Below, in pieces: positions 8,701 through 15,373 of a DNA stretch of 45,940 nt. The position numbers and the translations under genes were made by a program. The DNA is from Lachnospiraceae bacterium (GTDB taxonomy: Bacteria > Bacillota > Clostridia > Lachnospirales > Lachnospiraceae): positions 1 through 45,940 of the forward strand of contig VSNR01000010.1 in the NCBI GenBank assembly GCA_009774345.1, given 5' to 3'. How positions within the stretch are numbered: position 1 is the stretch's first letter; the number at the start of each line of letters is the position of its first letter. The notes below the pieces were generated by a model that saw nothing but the letters and a program-made list of their open reading frames with translations, had not been told where the DNA came from and ran no database searches.

Positions 8701-8876
8701 TTAAAGTTTACATCAGTAAAAATGACACGATTGTCAGTGTGGTGCAGAAAAATGAGAAGGCAATCGGGGAAAAGGTTCTCGCGGACGCGTTTGTGTACGG
8801 TGAGGAACAGGTGCCGAACGGAAAAGACTGGAATATCAACGGCGAGAATGCTACTGTCGGTGTGGAGCGGTGTTAG
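5718..8876 (+). CDS. ileS: Isoleucyl-tRNA synthetase, long (type 2-like) form
   Basis: Charges tRNA-Ile with isoleucine in the cytoplasm. Class I signatures are intact: HIGH (residues 55-58) and KMSKS (603-607). The CP1 editing domain lies between them, with an internal zinc-type cluster CPRCG near residue 183. At 1052 residues it is longer than the type 1 enzyme (about 920), and the C-terminus lacks the terminal cysteine zinc finger of type 1. Both features suggest the eukaryote-like type 2 group, some members of which resist mupirocin. It is controlled by the upstream isoleucine T-box. AGGAAAGAC upstream supplies a moderate ribosome site, and translation is probably coupled to the overlapping 45-aa gene. 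Confidence 0.97.
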   Translation: MYNKVDTNLNFVDREKNVEKFWKDNDIFQKSMDSRREGETYTFYDGPPTANGKPHIGHVLTRVIKDMIPRYRTMKGYMVPRKAGWDTHGLPVELEVEKLLGLNGKDQIEEYGMEPFIKKCKESVWKYKGMWEDFSGTVGFWADMDDPYVTYDDNFIESEWWALKEIWDKKLLYKGFKIVPYCPRCGTPLSSQEVAQGYKTVKERSAVVRFKVVGEDAYFLAWTTTPWTLPSNVALCVNPDETYCKVKAADGYTYYMAEALLDKVLGKLAQNEGDKAYEVLETYKGTDLEHKAYEPLFDFAAGIIEKQHKKAHFITCDTYVTMTDGTGIVHIAPAFGEDDANVGRKYELPFVQLVNGKGEMTEETAYAGVFVKKADPMILKDLEAKGLLFDAPKFEHEYPHCWRCDTPLIYYARESWFIKMTAVKEDLVRNNNTVNWIPESIGKGRFGDWLENIQDWGISRNRYWGTPLNVWECECGHQECIGSRQELADRSGNPDAAKVELHRPYIDEVTFQCPHCGKEMHRVPEVIDCWFDSGAMPFAQHHYPFENKELFEQQFPAQFISEAVDQTRGWFYSLMAESTLLFNKAPYENVIVLGHVQDENGQKMSKSKGNAVDPFEALETYGADAIRWYFYVNSAPWLPNRFHGKAVQEGQRKFMGTLWNTYAFFVLYANIDGFDATKYTLEYDKLPVMDKWLLSKLNTVVGAVDSDLENYRIPEAARALQEFVDEMSNWYVRRSRERFWAKGMEQDKINAYMTLYTALVTISKAAAPMIPFMTEDIYRNLVCSIDPSAPESIHLCDFPSVEEKFIDRQLEADMEAVLKTVVMGRACRNTANIKNRQPISTMFIKAPFTLGAFYQEIIEEELNVKKVVFTEDVREFTTYTFKPQLKTVGPKYGKQLGGIKEKLSTIDGNAAMDELKANGVLAFEVSGVEVKLAEEDLLIDISQKEGYVTEADNTVTVVLDTNLTDALIEEGFVYEVISKVQTMRKDSGFEVMDHIKVYISKNDTIVSVVQKNEKAIGEKVLADAFVYGEEQVPNGKDWNINGENATVGVERC

Positions 8877-8896
8877 GCTTTAGGAGAGATTAGAAA

Positions 8897-9961
8897 ATGA
8901 AAAAAAGTCGCAGAATCATAAAGATTGTCCTGATTGTTGTGGGCGTGCTGCTGGTGGTCTTTGTCGTGGCGTCGTTTCTGCTCATCAATCATTTTATGAA
9001 GGAATATTTTAACCGGAGTGAGCAAAAGAAGTATTCCGAGTACATGCGCTGGGCGGACTTTGAAGATTTTCCAAGGGAGACGGTGACCTTTGCCTCTGGC
9101 AAAGAGACGCTGACGGGCTATATCTATGGCAAGGATCAGCCGGCAAAAGGGCTGGTGGTGGTGTCGCACGGGCTTGGCGGATACTCAGAAGGGTATATCA
9201 GCGAGACCAAGTATTTCGTGGACCATGGATTTATGGTGTTTGCCTACGACAATACAGGGAGCGGCGCCTCGACAGGCGAGAGCTGTATCGGGCTGGTACA
9301 GTCGGCGCTGGATTTGGACAATGCACTGGCCTATGTCGAGCAAAATCCCATTTTTGACGGGCTGCCGATCTGCCTGTATGGACATAGCTGGGGCGGATTT
9401 GCCACGACCGCGGTGCTCAATTTTGACCATGACATCACAGCAGTTGCAAGCCTTGCGGGGTACAATGACAGTATGCAGGAAATGTCCTATGTCGGAAAAA
9501 GTCTCATTGGTCCGTTTGCCTATTTGGAGAAACCGTTTATATGGCTCACGCTGCGCATGACATTTGGGGACAAGATGAACCTCACTGCGGCGGACGGCAT
9601 CAACCGCGCGACTGACACAGCTGTCATGATTATTCAGGGAGACCAGGATGACTTTGTGGGATTTGACGGACCCTGTATCTACACCAATCGGGATAAAATT
9701 ACAAGAACAGATGTGAAGTATGTGCTCCTTGAGGGCAGGAAACATGGCGATCTGATGATGGATTACAGCGAGGAGCGTCTGGCGTATATGGAGAAGCTTG
9801 ATGCAGAGTATAATGATCTCCTTGCGCAGTATGAGGATGAGGTTCCTGATGAAGTCAAAAAAGCGTGGAATGACACCATTGACAAAAAGCTGACATCGCA
9901 GTTAAATGAAGAATTGTTTGCGGATATTTTGGACTTTTATCTGGAAGCGATCGGGGATTAA
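8897..9961 (+). CDS. Membrane-anchored alpha/beta hydrolase
   Basis: A 354-residue protein with a basic start and one N-terminal transmembrane helix (about residues 8-31), so the hydrolase domain is probably outside the cell. The fold is serine alpha/beta hydrolase. The oxyanion region is SHGLGG (90-95) and the nucleophile elbow is GHSWGG with Ser164. The acid is likely Asp251 or 252 in GDQDDF, and the base is His283 in RKHGD. The pattern is closest to the serine aminopeptidase S33 / lysophospholipase-like group, but the substrate is unknown. It begins 20 bases after ileS and is followed by a clear terminator, so it may share the ileS transcript. A C-terminal acidic helical extension (about 295-354) is unassigned. 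Confidence 0.82.
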   Translation: MKKSRRIIKIVLIVVGVLLVVFVVASFLLINHFMKEYFNRSEQKKYSEYMRWADFEDFPRETVTFASGKETLTGYIYGKDQPAKGLVVVSHGLGGYSEGYISETKYFVDHGFMVFAYDNTGSGASTGESCIGLVQSALDLDNALAYVEQNPIFDGLPICLYGHSWGGFATTAVLNFDHDITAVASLAGYNDSMQEMSYVGKSLIGPFAYLEKPFIWLTLRMTFGDKMNLTAADGINRATDTAVMIIQGDQDDFVGFDGPCIYTNRDKITRTDVKYVLLEGRKHGDLMMDYSEERLAYMEKLDAEYNDLLAQYEDEVPDEVKKAWNDTIDKKLTSQLNEELFADILDFYLEAIGD

Positions 9962-9972
9962 AAACGTTATAT

Positions 9973-10007
9973 AAAAAAGAACTGGCATATCTTGTCAGTT
10001 CTTTTTT
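9973..10007 (+). terminator. Rho-independent terminator
   Basis: AAAAAAGAACTG (9973-9984) pairs perfectly with CAGTTCTTTTTT (9996-10007) around an 11-base loop. It ends the hydrolase transcript, and the A-run on the other side lets it also serve the minus strand. Confidence 0.88.
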
Positions 10008-10023
10008 GAATTGTTTTAGACAA

Positions 10024-10361
10024 TTATTTCGCCTGCATACTGGCAAGCAGTTCTTTTAGACGCGCGATTTCTGCGTCTTTGTCGGCATTTTCCTGTGTTA
10101 GGAACTGTAGGAAAATAACTGACGCATCTTGACTTGGCTATTTCTCCGATAGCACAGCACAAAAAGCCTCGCCGTAGCCCGCTACGCCTACGTTTTTTGT
10201 ACTGCACTCTCGAAGAAATATCCTGCGCAATCTGCATCACTTATTTTTCTACAATTCCTTAATCGCGCGATTTCTGCCTGCTGGTGACGTTCAAAAGCTT
10301 CATTTAATCTTTTCGGGGTAGTGATGCCAAGAACGGGACTGCTGATTGCATGGGCAAACAT
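10024..10361 (-). pseudogene. Small coiled-coil gene interrupted by a MITE
   Basis: On the minus strand an ATG (10361-10359) follows an AGAAGGA ribosome site by 6 bases. The frame now runs 57 codons to a TAG inside the MITE (10188-10190). If the MITE and one TTA target copy are removed, the frame continues without a break to TAA at 10024-10026. This gives a 58-residue protein with a coiled-coil tail (AEIARLTQENADKDAEIARL, then KELLASMQAK). The present product instead ends in about 23 MITE-encoded residues. The gene follows DUF4317 on the same strand by about 110 bases. I do not recognise the family; the tail resembles heptad tails seen in many clostridial proteins. Confidence 0.6.
10101..10258. 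mobile_element. MITE, 158 bp, near-perfect inverted repeat, TTA target duplication
   Basis: The element starts GGAACTGTAGGAAAATAACT and ends with the inverted complement of GGAATTGTAGAAAAATAAGT. The two arms, about 75-80 bases each, can pair over nearly their whole length around a short centre near 10180, so the RNA or DNA would fold into one long hairpin. It is flanked by TTA (10098-10100 and 10259-10261), a 3-bp target duplication. It has no transposase gene, so it must have been moved by an enzyme coded elsewhere. Three-base T-N-A duplications suggest an IS5-related source, but that is inference. Confidence 0.8.
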
Positions 10362-10471
10362 TCTCTGTCCTTCTCGCCTCTGTTAAAAATAATGTCCAGC
10401 ATAAGGTTTGTCTTCTTCTTTCTCCTAAAGCATTTTTCAAACACGCTCCAAACTGTTTGGGAATATTCGTC

Positions 10472-11773
10472 CTATTTCTCCACCCCATTCAAATTCACAT
10501 GCTCATCCTCTTCCATGGGAATCATCAAATATTTCTGCCCGTCAATCCGGTCGAACTTCACCCGCTCCGCCTTCTCTGGCTTCATGCGCAGGAAGACTTC
10601 TGCCCAGTTCTTGGCCTCCTCGGGGTCAAGCGGCGCCTCCATCTTGACGAGCGTCTCGATCTGTTCGGTCTTTTCTTCATTTTCCTGACGGGTGTCCTTG
10701 AGCTCCTGCTTTAAGGAGGCGACTTCTTCAAGAAGCTTGATTTCCTTCTTTTCCTTGTTGTTTTTTTCGATGGCCTTCTCATTGACCAGATTGCGCACGA
10801 CGGGCGGCCTGTCATGAAATTCTTCGGTGAAATGATCCTGTATCTGCATGACGGCGGCGTCTGGAAGCTTGCTCTCTGCAAACACTTCCTTGATGATTTC
10901 CGTCGTGAGTGTAAATTCCTCTGGCTCCACGAGCACGAGATCCTCCATTGCTGCCTCGTGTTCCTCAGCGATGTCGTTTAATTTTTCCTGAATGTTGATG
11001 AGCATCTCATCGCTGTTCTCGATAATGGGCGCGATGGCAGTCTTGACAATGCTGCTGAATGCGTTGTGTTCCTCTGTGGCAGTCCGCTTCGCGCCGCAGC
11101 CAAGCGCCGTCTCGATAAAGTCGCGGTGTGAATCCTTGGCATCACGCACGTAATATGTAAGGGAGTGGACGTCTGCTGAGCGGTCTATAAAGGAGGGGAA
11201 CAGAAAGCCGACATCGGGCGCGGCAACAACCCAGTCCTGTATGCGGATGCCGATGCGGTTTAGGTCGGCGCGGTAACCCAGTCCCGGTTTGGACAGGTTG
11301 ACCGGGCAGATGGCACACAGCAGATAGGTAAAGACCTCCTCGGATTCATCGAGTTTGAGGTCATCGTTTGTCTTGGTGATGACATCGTATGCATCGTGGA
11401 AAACCAAGATCAGATAGTTGCCCACATAGTCGTAATTTTCAATAATTTTATCATACAGATGTTCTAATAATTCCGGGTTTTTCAGTCCGCTCTCACGCAG
11501 TCCCAGCAGATACTGCTGTTTTCCGCCGGGTTCCTCCTCCTCGTCTGCAAAGTGCAGTTCGAGCAGGTTGTTTCCGATGGTGCCGGAAAGCGTTTTCTTC
11601 GCGATCTCAAGATATTTGAAAAATTCCTCGTCCTCGAGATTGAGGAAGGTTTCGTTTAATTCTACAACCTTATTTTTGCTGGCGTCCACATAGCAGCCGC
11701 ACATTCTGGTGATCGTGCAGTTCTCTTTCTTAAAGCGCCTTTTTAATTCTAGGATATCTTTATTTCGCAACAT
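10472..11773 (-). CDS. DUF4317 domain protein
   Basis: A 433-residue cytoplasmic protein that I recognise as DUF4317, a family common in Lachnospiraceae and relatives and without known function. The start reads MLRNKDILELKRRFKKE. The middle has the conserved stretches CAICPVNLSKPGLGY and DVGFLFPSFIDRSADVHSL. The C-terminal third (about residues 330-390) is a strong coiled coil rich in K, E and Q, followed by a short globular end. There is no signal peptide or membrane segment. GAGGA lies 6 bases before the ATG, and a plausible promoter lies at 11844-11872. The small MITE-interrupted gene follows on the same strand. Confidence 0.85.
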   Translation of the reverse strand: MLRNKDILELKRRFKKENCTITRMCGCYVDASKNKVVELNETFLNLEDEEFFKYLEIAKKTLSGTIGNNLLELHFADEEEEPGGKQQYLLGLRESGLKNPELLEHLYDKIIENYDYVGNYLILVFHDAYDVITKTNDDLKLDESEEVFTYLLCAICPVNLSKPGLGYRADLNRIGIRIQDWVVAAPDVGFLFPSFIDRSADVHSLTYYVRDAKDSHRDFIETALGCGAKRTATEEHNAFSSIVKTAIAPIIENSDEMLINIQEKLNDIAEEHEAAMEDLVLVEPEEFTLTTEIIKEVFAESKLPDAAVMQIQDHFTEEFHDRPPVVRNLVNEKAIEKNNKEKKEIKLLEEVASLKQELKDTRQENEEKTEQIETLVKMEAPLDPEEAKNWAEVFLRMKPEKAERVKFDRIDGQKYLMIPMEEDEHVNLNGVEK

Positions 11774-11802
11774 ATACAGTCCTCGCTTCTATATTAATAA
11801 TG

Positions 11803-11824
11803 GGCGGTTTATGACCACCGGTGA
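11803..11824. repeat. Degenerate copy of the GGTGGTC palindromic element
   Basis: GGGCGGTTTATGACCACCGG, read on the minus strand, gives CCGGTGGTC, ATAA, ACCGCCC. It shares the core and pairing of the hairpins at 12031-12067 and 19277-19308 but is shorter. Confidence 0.35.
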
Positions 11825-11843
11825 AATCGTTGATAATACACGT

Positions 11844-11872
11844 AGTGTATCATATTTGGCGGCGGGCTTCAA
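11844..11872 (-). promoter_or_regulatory. Probable promoter of the DUF4317 gene
   Basis: On the minus strand TTGAAG (11872-11867) and TACACT (11849-11844) are separated by 17 bases, about 70 bases before the start codon. Each box matches four of six consensus bases. Confidence 0.45.
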
Positions 11873-11924
11873 TATGGTTTTTTAATTTGAGCACGATTCT
11901 GTGGCGTTCGGCGGCGTTTTGTGG

Positions 11925-12067
11925 TATACTCACGACAGATGAAATCTGCCGTGAGTATAGCATACTTTCAGTATGCTGACAGCCTCAGCCGCGAAGCGGC
12001 ATATTTCCTTATGCGGCTGTGTGCATCATTTTATACTGGTGGTCAGTCTTTTCGACCGCCAGTATAA
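11925..12067 (+). repeat. Array of four hairpins before the AAA-ATPase gene
   Basis: Four inverted repeats follow each other closely. TATACTCACGACAGAT / ATCTGCCGTGAGTATA (11925-11959) has one mismatch. GCATAC / GTATGC spans 11960-11976. AGCCGC / GCGGCT spans 11987-12018, with an alternative inner pair GCCGC / GCGGC. TTATACTGGTGGTC / GACCGCCAGTATAA (12031-12067) has 14 pairs and one G-U. None is followed by a T-run, so they are not ordinary terminators. The last hairpin and the TGTGTGCATCA before it recur at 19259-19308. This is probably a structured intergenic repeat or 5' leader RNA. Confidence 0.65.
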
Positions 12068-12104
12068 GATAGCAGCAGAGGGCATTTGAAAGAGAGGGGT
12101 GTGG

Positions 12105-13706
12105 ATGGGACGTTTTTTAAATCAGGGAAACAGAAAGTTTGCAGAGTTTTCGCAGTCGAAATATTTCGTGGACAAGACAGTGCTGATCAACAAGCTTTTG
12201 CAGAAGGATGCCGACGGGAAATTTGTCTGCAACAGCAGACCGCGGCGGTTTGGAAAATCTGTCACAGCGGATATGCTGGTCGCGTTTTTCAGCAGAGGGA
12301 CGGATTCGGGCAAATTATTTGAGCCGTTACAATGTGTGAAGGATGCGCTCTTTTTGGCAAGTATGAATCAGTATGATACTATTTTTGTTGACATTCAGGC
12401 ACAGTTTGGTGCGGCGCAGTTTGAGCATAAGGCGCCTGTCCCGTATATCAATGGAAATATTGTGCGGGAATTGCAGGAGGCGTACAGGGAGATTGAAAAA
12501 TCTGCGAACGAGGGCAGCGCCTTGGCGACGGTTTTGACAGAGATCTATTACAGGACAGGGTGCCAGTTTGTCATTATTTTTGACGAGTGGGACTATCCGA
12601 TTCGTGAGTTTGGCGAGGACAATTCCGATCGGAAAGACTATATAGAATGGCTGCGCAGCCTGTTCAAAAACAGCGATGCGAAGGAATATGTGCGGCTTGC
12701 ATACCTCACAGGCATTATGCCCATTGTGCGGACCAAGGGACAGTCGGCGGTGAATAATTTTATGGAATACACGATGACAAATCCGATGGATTTGGCGCAG
12801 GATATCGGCTTTACAGAAGAGGAGGTCCGGGCGCTTTGCGATCGGTTTGAGGTTTCGTTTGAGCGGATGAAAGAGTGGTATAATGGGTATTATTTAAATG
12901 GCACTGCGATGTATAACCCGCTCTCGGTGGTTCGAGCGCTCGCGTGCAGGCAGTTTCAGCAGTATTGGACAACGACAGGTACTTACGGTGATATGGATGA
13001 TCTGATCAGCAGAAATTTCGACGGTCTGCGCGAGGATGTGATCAGGATGTTATCCGGGAACAGGGTTTTGGTCAGCGTGGCGAATGGAAAAAATGATTTG
13101 CAGTCCTTTAAAAATAAGAGCGAAGTCCTGACAGCGCTGATTCATCTGGGATATTTTGCGTATGATTCAAACACGCACGAGGCGTATGTGCCGAACAAGG
13201 AGATACAGCAGGTTTTTTATCAATATATGGAGGACAGCAAACAGGATCATCTATCAGGGTTTATGAAGGTTTCCGAGCAGATTTTAAGTGCAGTGATGGA
13301 GGGGGATGCCGTTAAGACGGCGCAGCAGATTCAGCTTGTGCACAATGATTTTATTTCCAGCATTGAGTACAATGATGAAAACTCGCTGTCCTGTACGATC
13401 ATGATTGCGCTGATTTCTGCCTTTCGGTATTATCACAAGCCTATTCGGGAATTTCCGTGTGGAAAAGGCTTTGCAGACCTTGTGTATCTGCCGCTTGCAA
13501 ACAAGCCAAACTGCCCGGTGATTGTGGTCGAGCTAAAATGGGACAAAGGCGCGGCTGCGGCAATCGCGCAGATCAAGAACAGGCAGTATCCTGCGTCGCT
13601 TAGGGAGTATGCAGGCGAAATTCTGCTGGTGGGGATTGATTATGACAAAAAAACCAAACAACATACCTGTCTGATCGAGCGCTGTATGCATACATCATTG
13701 TTGTGA
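12105..13706 (+). CDS. AAA-ATPase-like / PD-(D/E)XK nuclease family protein
   Basis: A 533-residue protein of the common clostridial and Bacteroides family pairing an AAA-ATPase-like domain (PF09820 type) with a C-terminal PD-(D/E)XK domain (PF08011 type). I chose ATG 12105 because MGRFLNQGN matches the usual start of the family and AGAGAGGGG lies just upstream. The atypical P-loop is RPRRFGKS (residues 45-52) and Walker B is FVIIFDEWDYP. The nuclease-like end has GFADLVYLP followed by VVELKWDK, then AIAQIKNRQY, giving D, ExK and Q positions. The cellular role is unknown; many genomes carry several copies. A palindrome array lies in its leader. Confidence 0.85.
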   Translation: MGRFLNQGNRKFAEFSQSKYFVDKTVLINKLLQKDADGKFVCNSRPRRFGKSVTADMLVAFFSRGTDSGKLFEPLQCVKDALFLASMNQYDTIFVDIQAQFGAAQFEHKAPVPYINGNIVRELQEAYREIEKSANEGSALATVLTEIYYRTGCQFVIIFDEWDYPIREFGEDNSDRKDYIEWLRSLFKNSDAKEYVRLAYLTGIMPIVRTKGQSAVNNFMEYTMTNPMDLAQDIGFTEEEVRALCDRFEVSFERMKEWYNGYYLNGTAMYNPLSVVRALACRQFQQYWTTTGTYGDMDDLISRNFDGLREDVIRMLSGNRVLVSVANGKNDLQSFKNKSEVLTALIHLGYFAYDSNTHEAYVPNKEIQQVFYQYMEDSKQDHLSGFMKVSEQILSAVMEGDAVKTAQQIQLVHNDFISSIEYNDENSLSCTIMIALISAFRYYHKPIREFPCGKGFADLVYLPLANKPNCPVIVVELKWDKGAAAAIAQIKNRQYPASLREYAGEILLVGIDYDKKTKQHTCLIERCMHTSLL

Positions 13707-13729
13707 GCGGCAACGCCTGCAAGTTTTGC

Positions 13730-13759
13730 TTGCCAGAGGGCAGGAAAAGGGGCTATGAT
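13730..13759 (+). promoter_or_regulatory. Probable promoter of the NAPRTase gene
   Basis: TTGCCA (13730-13735) and TATGAT (13754-13759) are 18 bases apart, about 50 bases before the start codon. Confidence 0.5.
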
Positions 13760-13808
13760 GTAAATAAGAATTTTATATGAAAATTATATATAGAAAGGAC
13801 AAACCAAT

Positions 13809-15287
13809 ATGATGAAGCAGGCAGACCAAAGAAACCTGTCAATGGTCATGGACTTGTATGAGCTGACCATGGCAAACGGTTATTTTAATGATGGGGACAT
13901 CGAGGCGCGGGTAGCGTTTGATGTCTTTTACAGGAAAAATCCTGACAGGGGCGGTTTTACCATCTTTGCGGGGTTAGAGCAGATTGTAGAATATATCGAA
14001 AACCTGCATTTTTCTGAGGAGGATGTGGCGTATCTGCGCTCGCTCAATACTTTTACGGAGGCGTTTTTGGACTATCTGAGTACGTTTTCATTTCGTGGAG
14101 ACCTCTATGCATTCCCGGAGGGAACGATTATGTACCCAAACGAGCCCGTGATTACCGTGGTGGCGCCGTTAATAGATGCGCAGCTTGTGGAGACGGCAAT
14201 CCTTGCACAGACAAACCACCAGTCGCTCGTGGCGACCAAGACGGCGCGCATCGTGAAGGCGGCGGAGGGAAAAATGGTATCGGATTTTGGTGCGCGGCGG
14301 GCGCACAATATGGATGCGGCGGTGTACGGCGCGCGCGCTTCCTACATTGGCGGGGCAGCGGGCACAGCGACTGTTCTGGCGGGGCAGATGTTTGGCATTC
14401 CTGTGAGCGGCACGATGGCGCACAGCTGGGTGATGTATTATAAAGATGAGTTTGAGGCGTTTAAAAATTATGCGGTCAATTATCCAGATAATACCGTGCT
14501 TTTGGTGGATACGTATGACACGATTCAGTCTGGCATTCCCAATGCGATCCGTGTGGCGCATGAGATTCTCGAGCCCAAGGGAAAACGGCTCAAAGGCATC
14601 CGCATTGACAGCGGAGATTTGGCATACCAGTCGTCAAAGGTCAGGAAGATGCTGGATCAGGAAGGGCTGACAGACTGCAAGATTATTGTGTCAAACAGTC
14701 TGGATGAACACACCATCTCGTCCTTGAATGTGCAGAAAGCATGTATTGACGGTTACGGTGTGGGAGAGCGCCTGATCACAGGTGCTACCAGCGACTACTC
14801 CGATGACACGCTGGCGCTGCTTGGCGCGGTGTACAAGATTGCCGCAGTGGAGGAAAACGGGGTGTTTACGCCGCGCATCAAGATTTCAGGCACGGTGGAG
14901 AAGATCACAAACCCCGGTCTGAAAAAAGTGTACCGCATTTATGACCAGAATGGAAAGGCAAAGGCGGACTTGATCGCGAAGGCAGACGAGGAGATTGACA
15001 TGAGCGGCACGTTCCGTTTTGTGGACCCCAAGATGCCGTGGCGCAATCTCAAATTTACGAACTGCACCGCAAAACCCTTGCAGGTAAAAATATTTGAAAA
15101 TGGAAAACGTGTGTACGAACTTCCCGCATTAGAGGAGATCAGAAGTTATGTGAGAAAGCAGCTCGACGAGGAAATCTGGGAGGAGGAGCAGCGCTTTATC
15201 AACCCGCATGAGCATTATATGGACATGACCCCGGACTATTATGAGCTGAAGATGGGACTTTTGCACGAGAGAGGCAAGCTGGGTTAA
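13809..15287 (+). CDS. pncB: Nicotinate phosphoribosyltransferase
   Basis: Makes nicotinate mononucleotide from nicotinate and PRPP in NAD salvage, in the cytoplasm. The 492-residue length and sequence fit the long Firmicute form. Family blocks visible include the N-terminal LSMVMDLYELTMANGYF, ARRAHNMDAA in the middle, and a phosphoribosyl-binding region with RIDSGDLAYQSS and later GATSDYSDDTLALLGAVYK. AGAAAGGA lies upstream; either of two consecutive ATGs (13809, 13812) may be used. The gene has its own likely promoter and about 86 bases before the next gene, so it is probably monocistronic. Confidence 0.95.
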   Translation: MMKQADQRNLSMVMDLYELTMANGYFNDGDIEARVAFDVFYRKNPDRGGFTIFAGLEQIVEYIENLHFSEEDVAYLRSLNTFTEAFLDYLSTFSFRGDLYAFPEGTIMYPNEPVITVVAPLIDAQLVETAILAQTNHQSLVATKTARIVKAAEGKMVSDFGARRAHNMDAAVYGARASYIGGAAGTATVLAGQMFGIPVSGTMAHSWVMYYKDEFEAFKNYAVNYPDNTVLLVDTYDTIQSGIPNAIRVAHEILEPKGKRLKGIRIDSGDLAYQSSKVRKMLDQEGLTDCKIIVSNSLDEHTISSLNVQKACIDGYGVGERLITGATSDYSDDTLALLGAVYKIAAVEENGVFTPRIKISGTVEKITNPGLKKVYRIYDQNGKAKADLIAKADEEIDMSGTFRFVDPKMPWRNLKFTNCTAKPLQVKIFENGKRVYELPALEEIRSYVRKQLDEEIWEEEQRFINPHEHYMDMTPDYYELKMGLLHERGKLG

Positions 15288-15373
15288 TAATCCGACTCAG
15301 ATAGACGATATAATTCATGTATGCTGATGTGATAATATTATGAAATTATGTAAAGAAAGAGAGGTACAACAGG

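Noticed and set aside
10300..10488. Minus-strand frame between DUF4317 and the MITE as a separate gene
   Set aside because: It overlaps the end of DUF4317 in another frame and has no recognisable content; the gene starting at 10361 has a ribosome site and a coiled coil.
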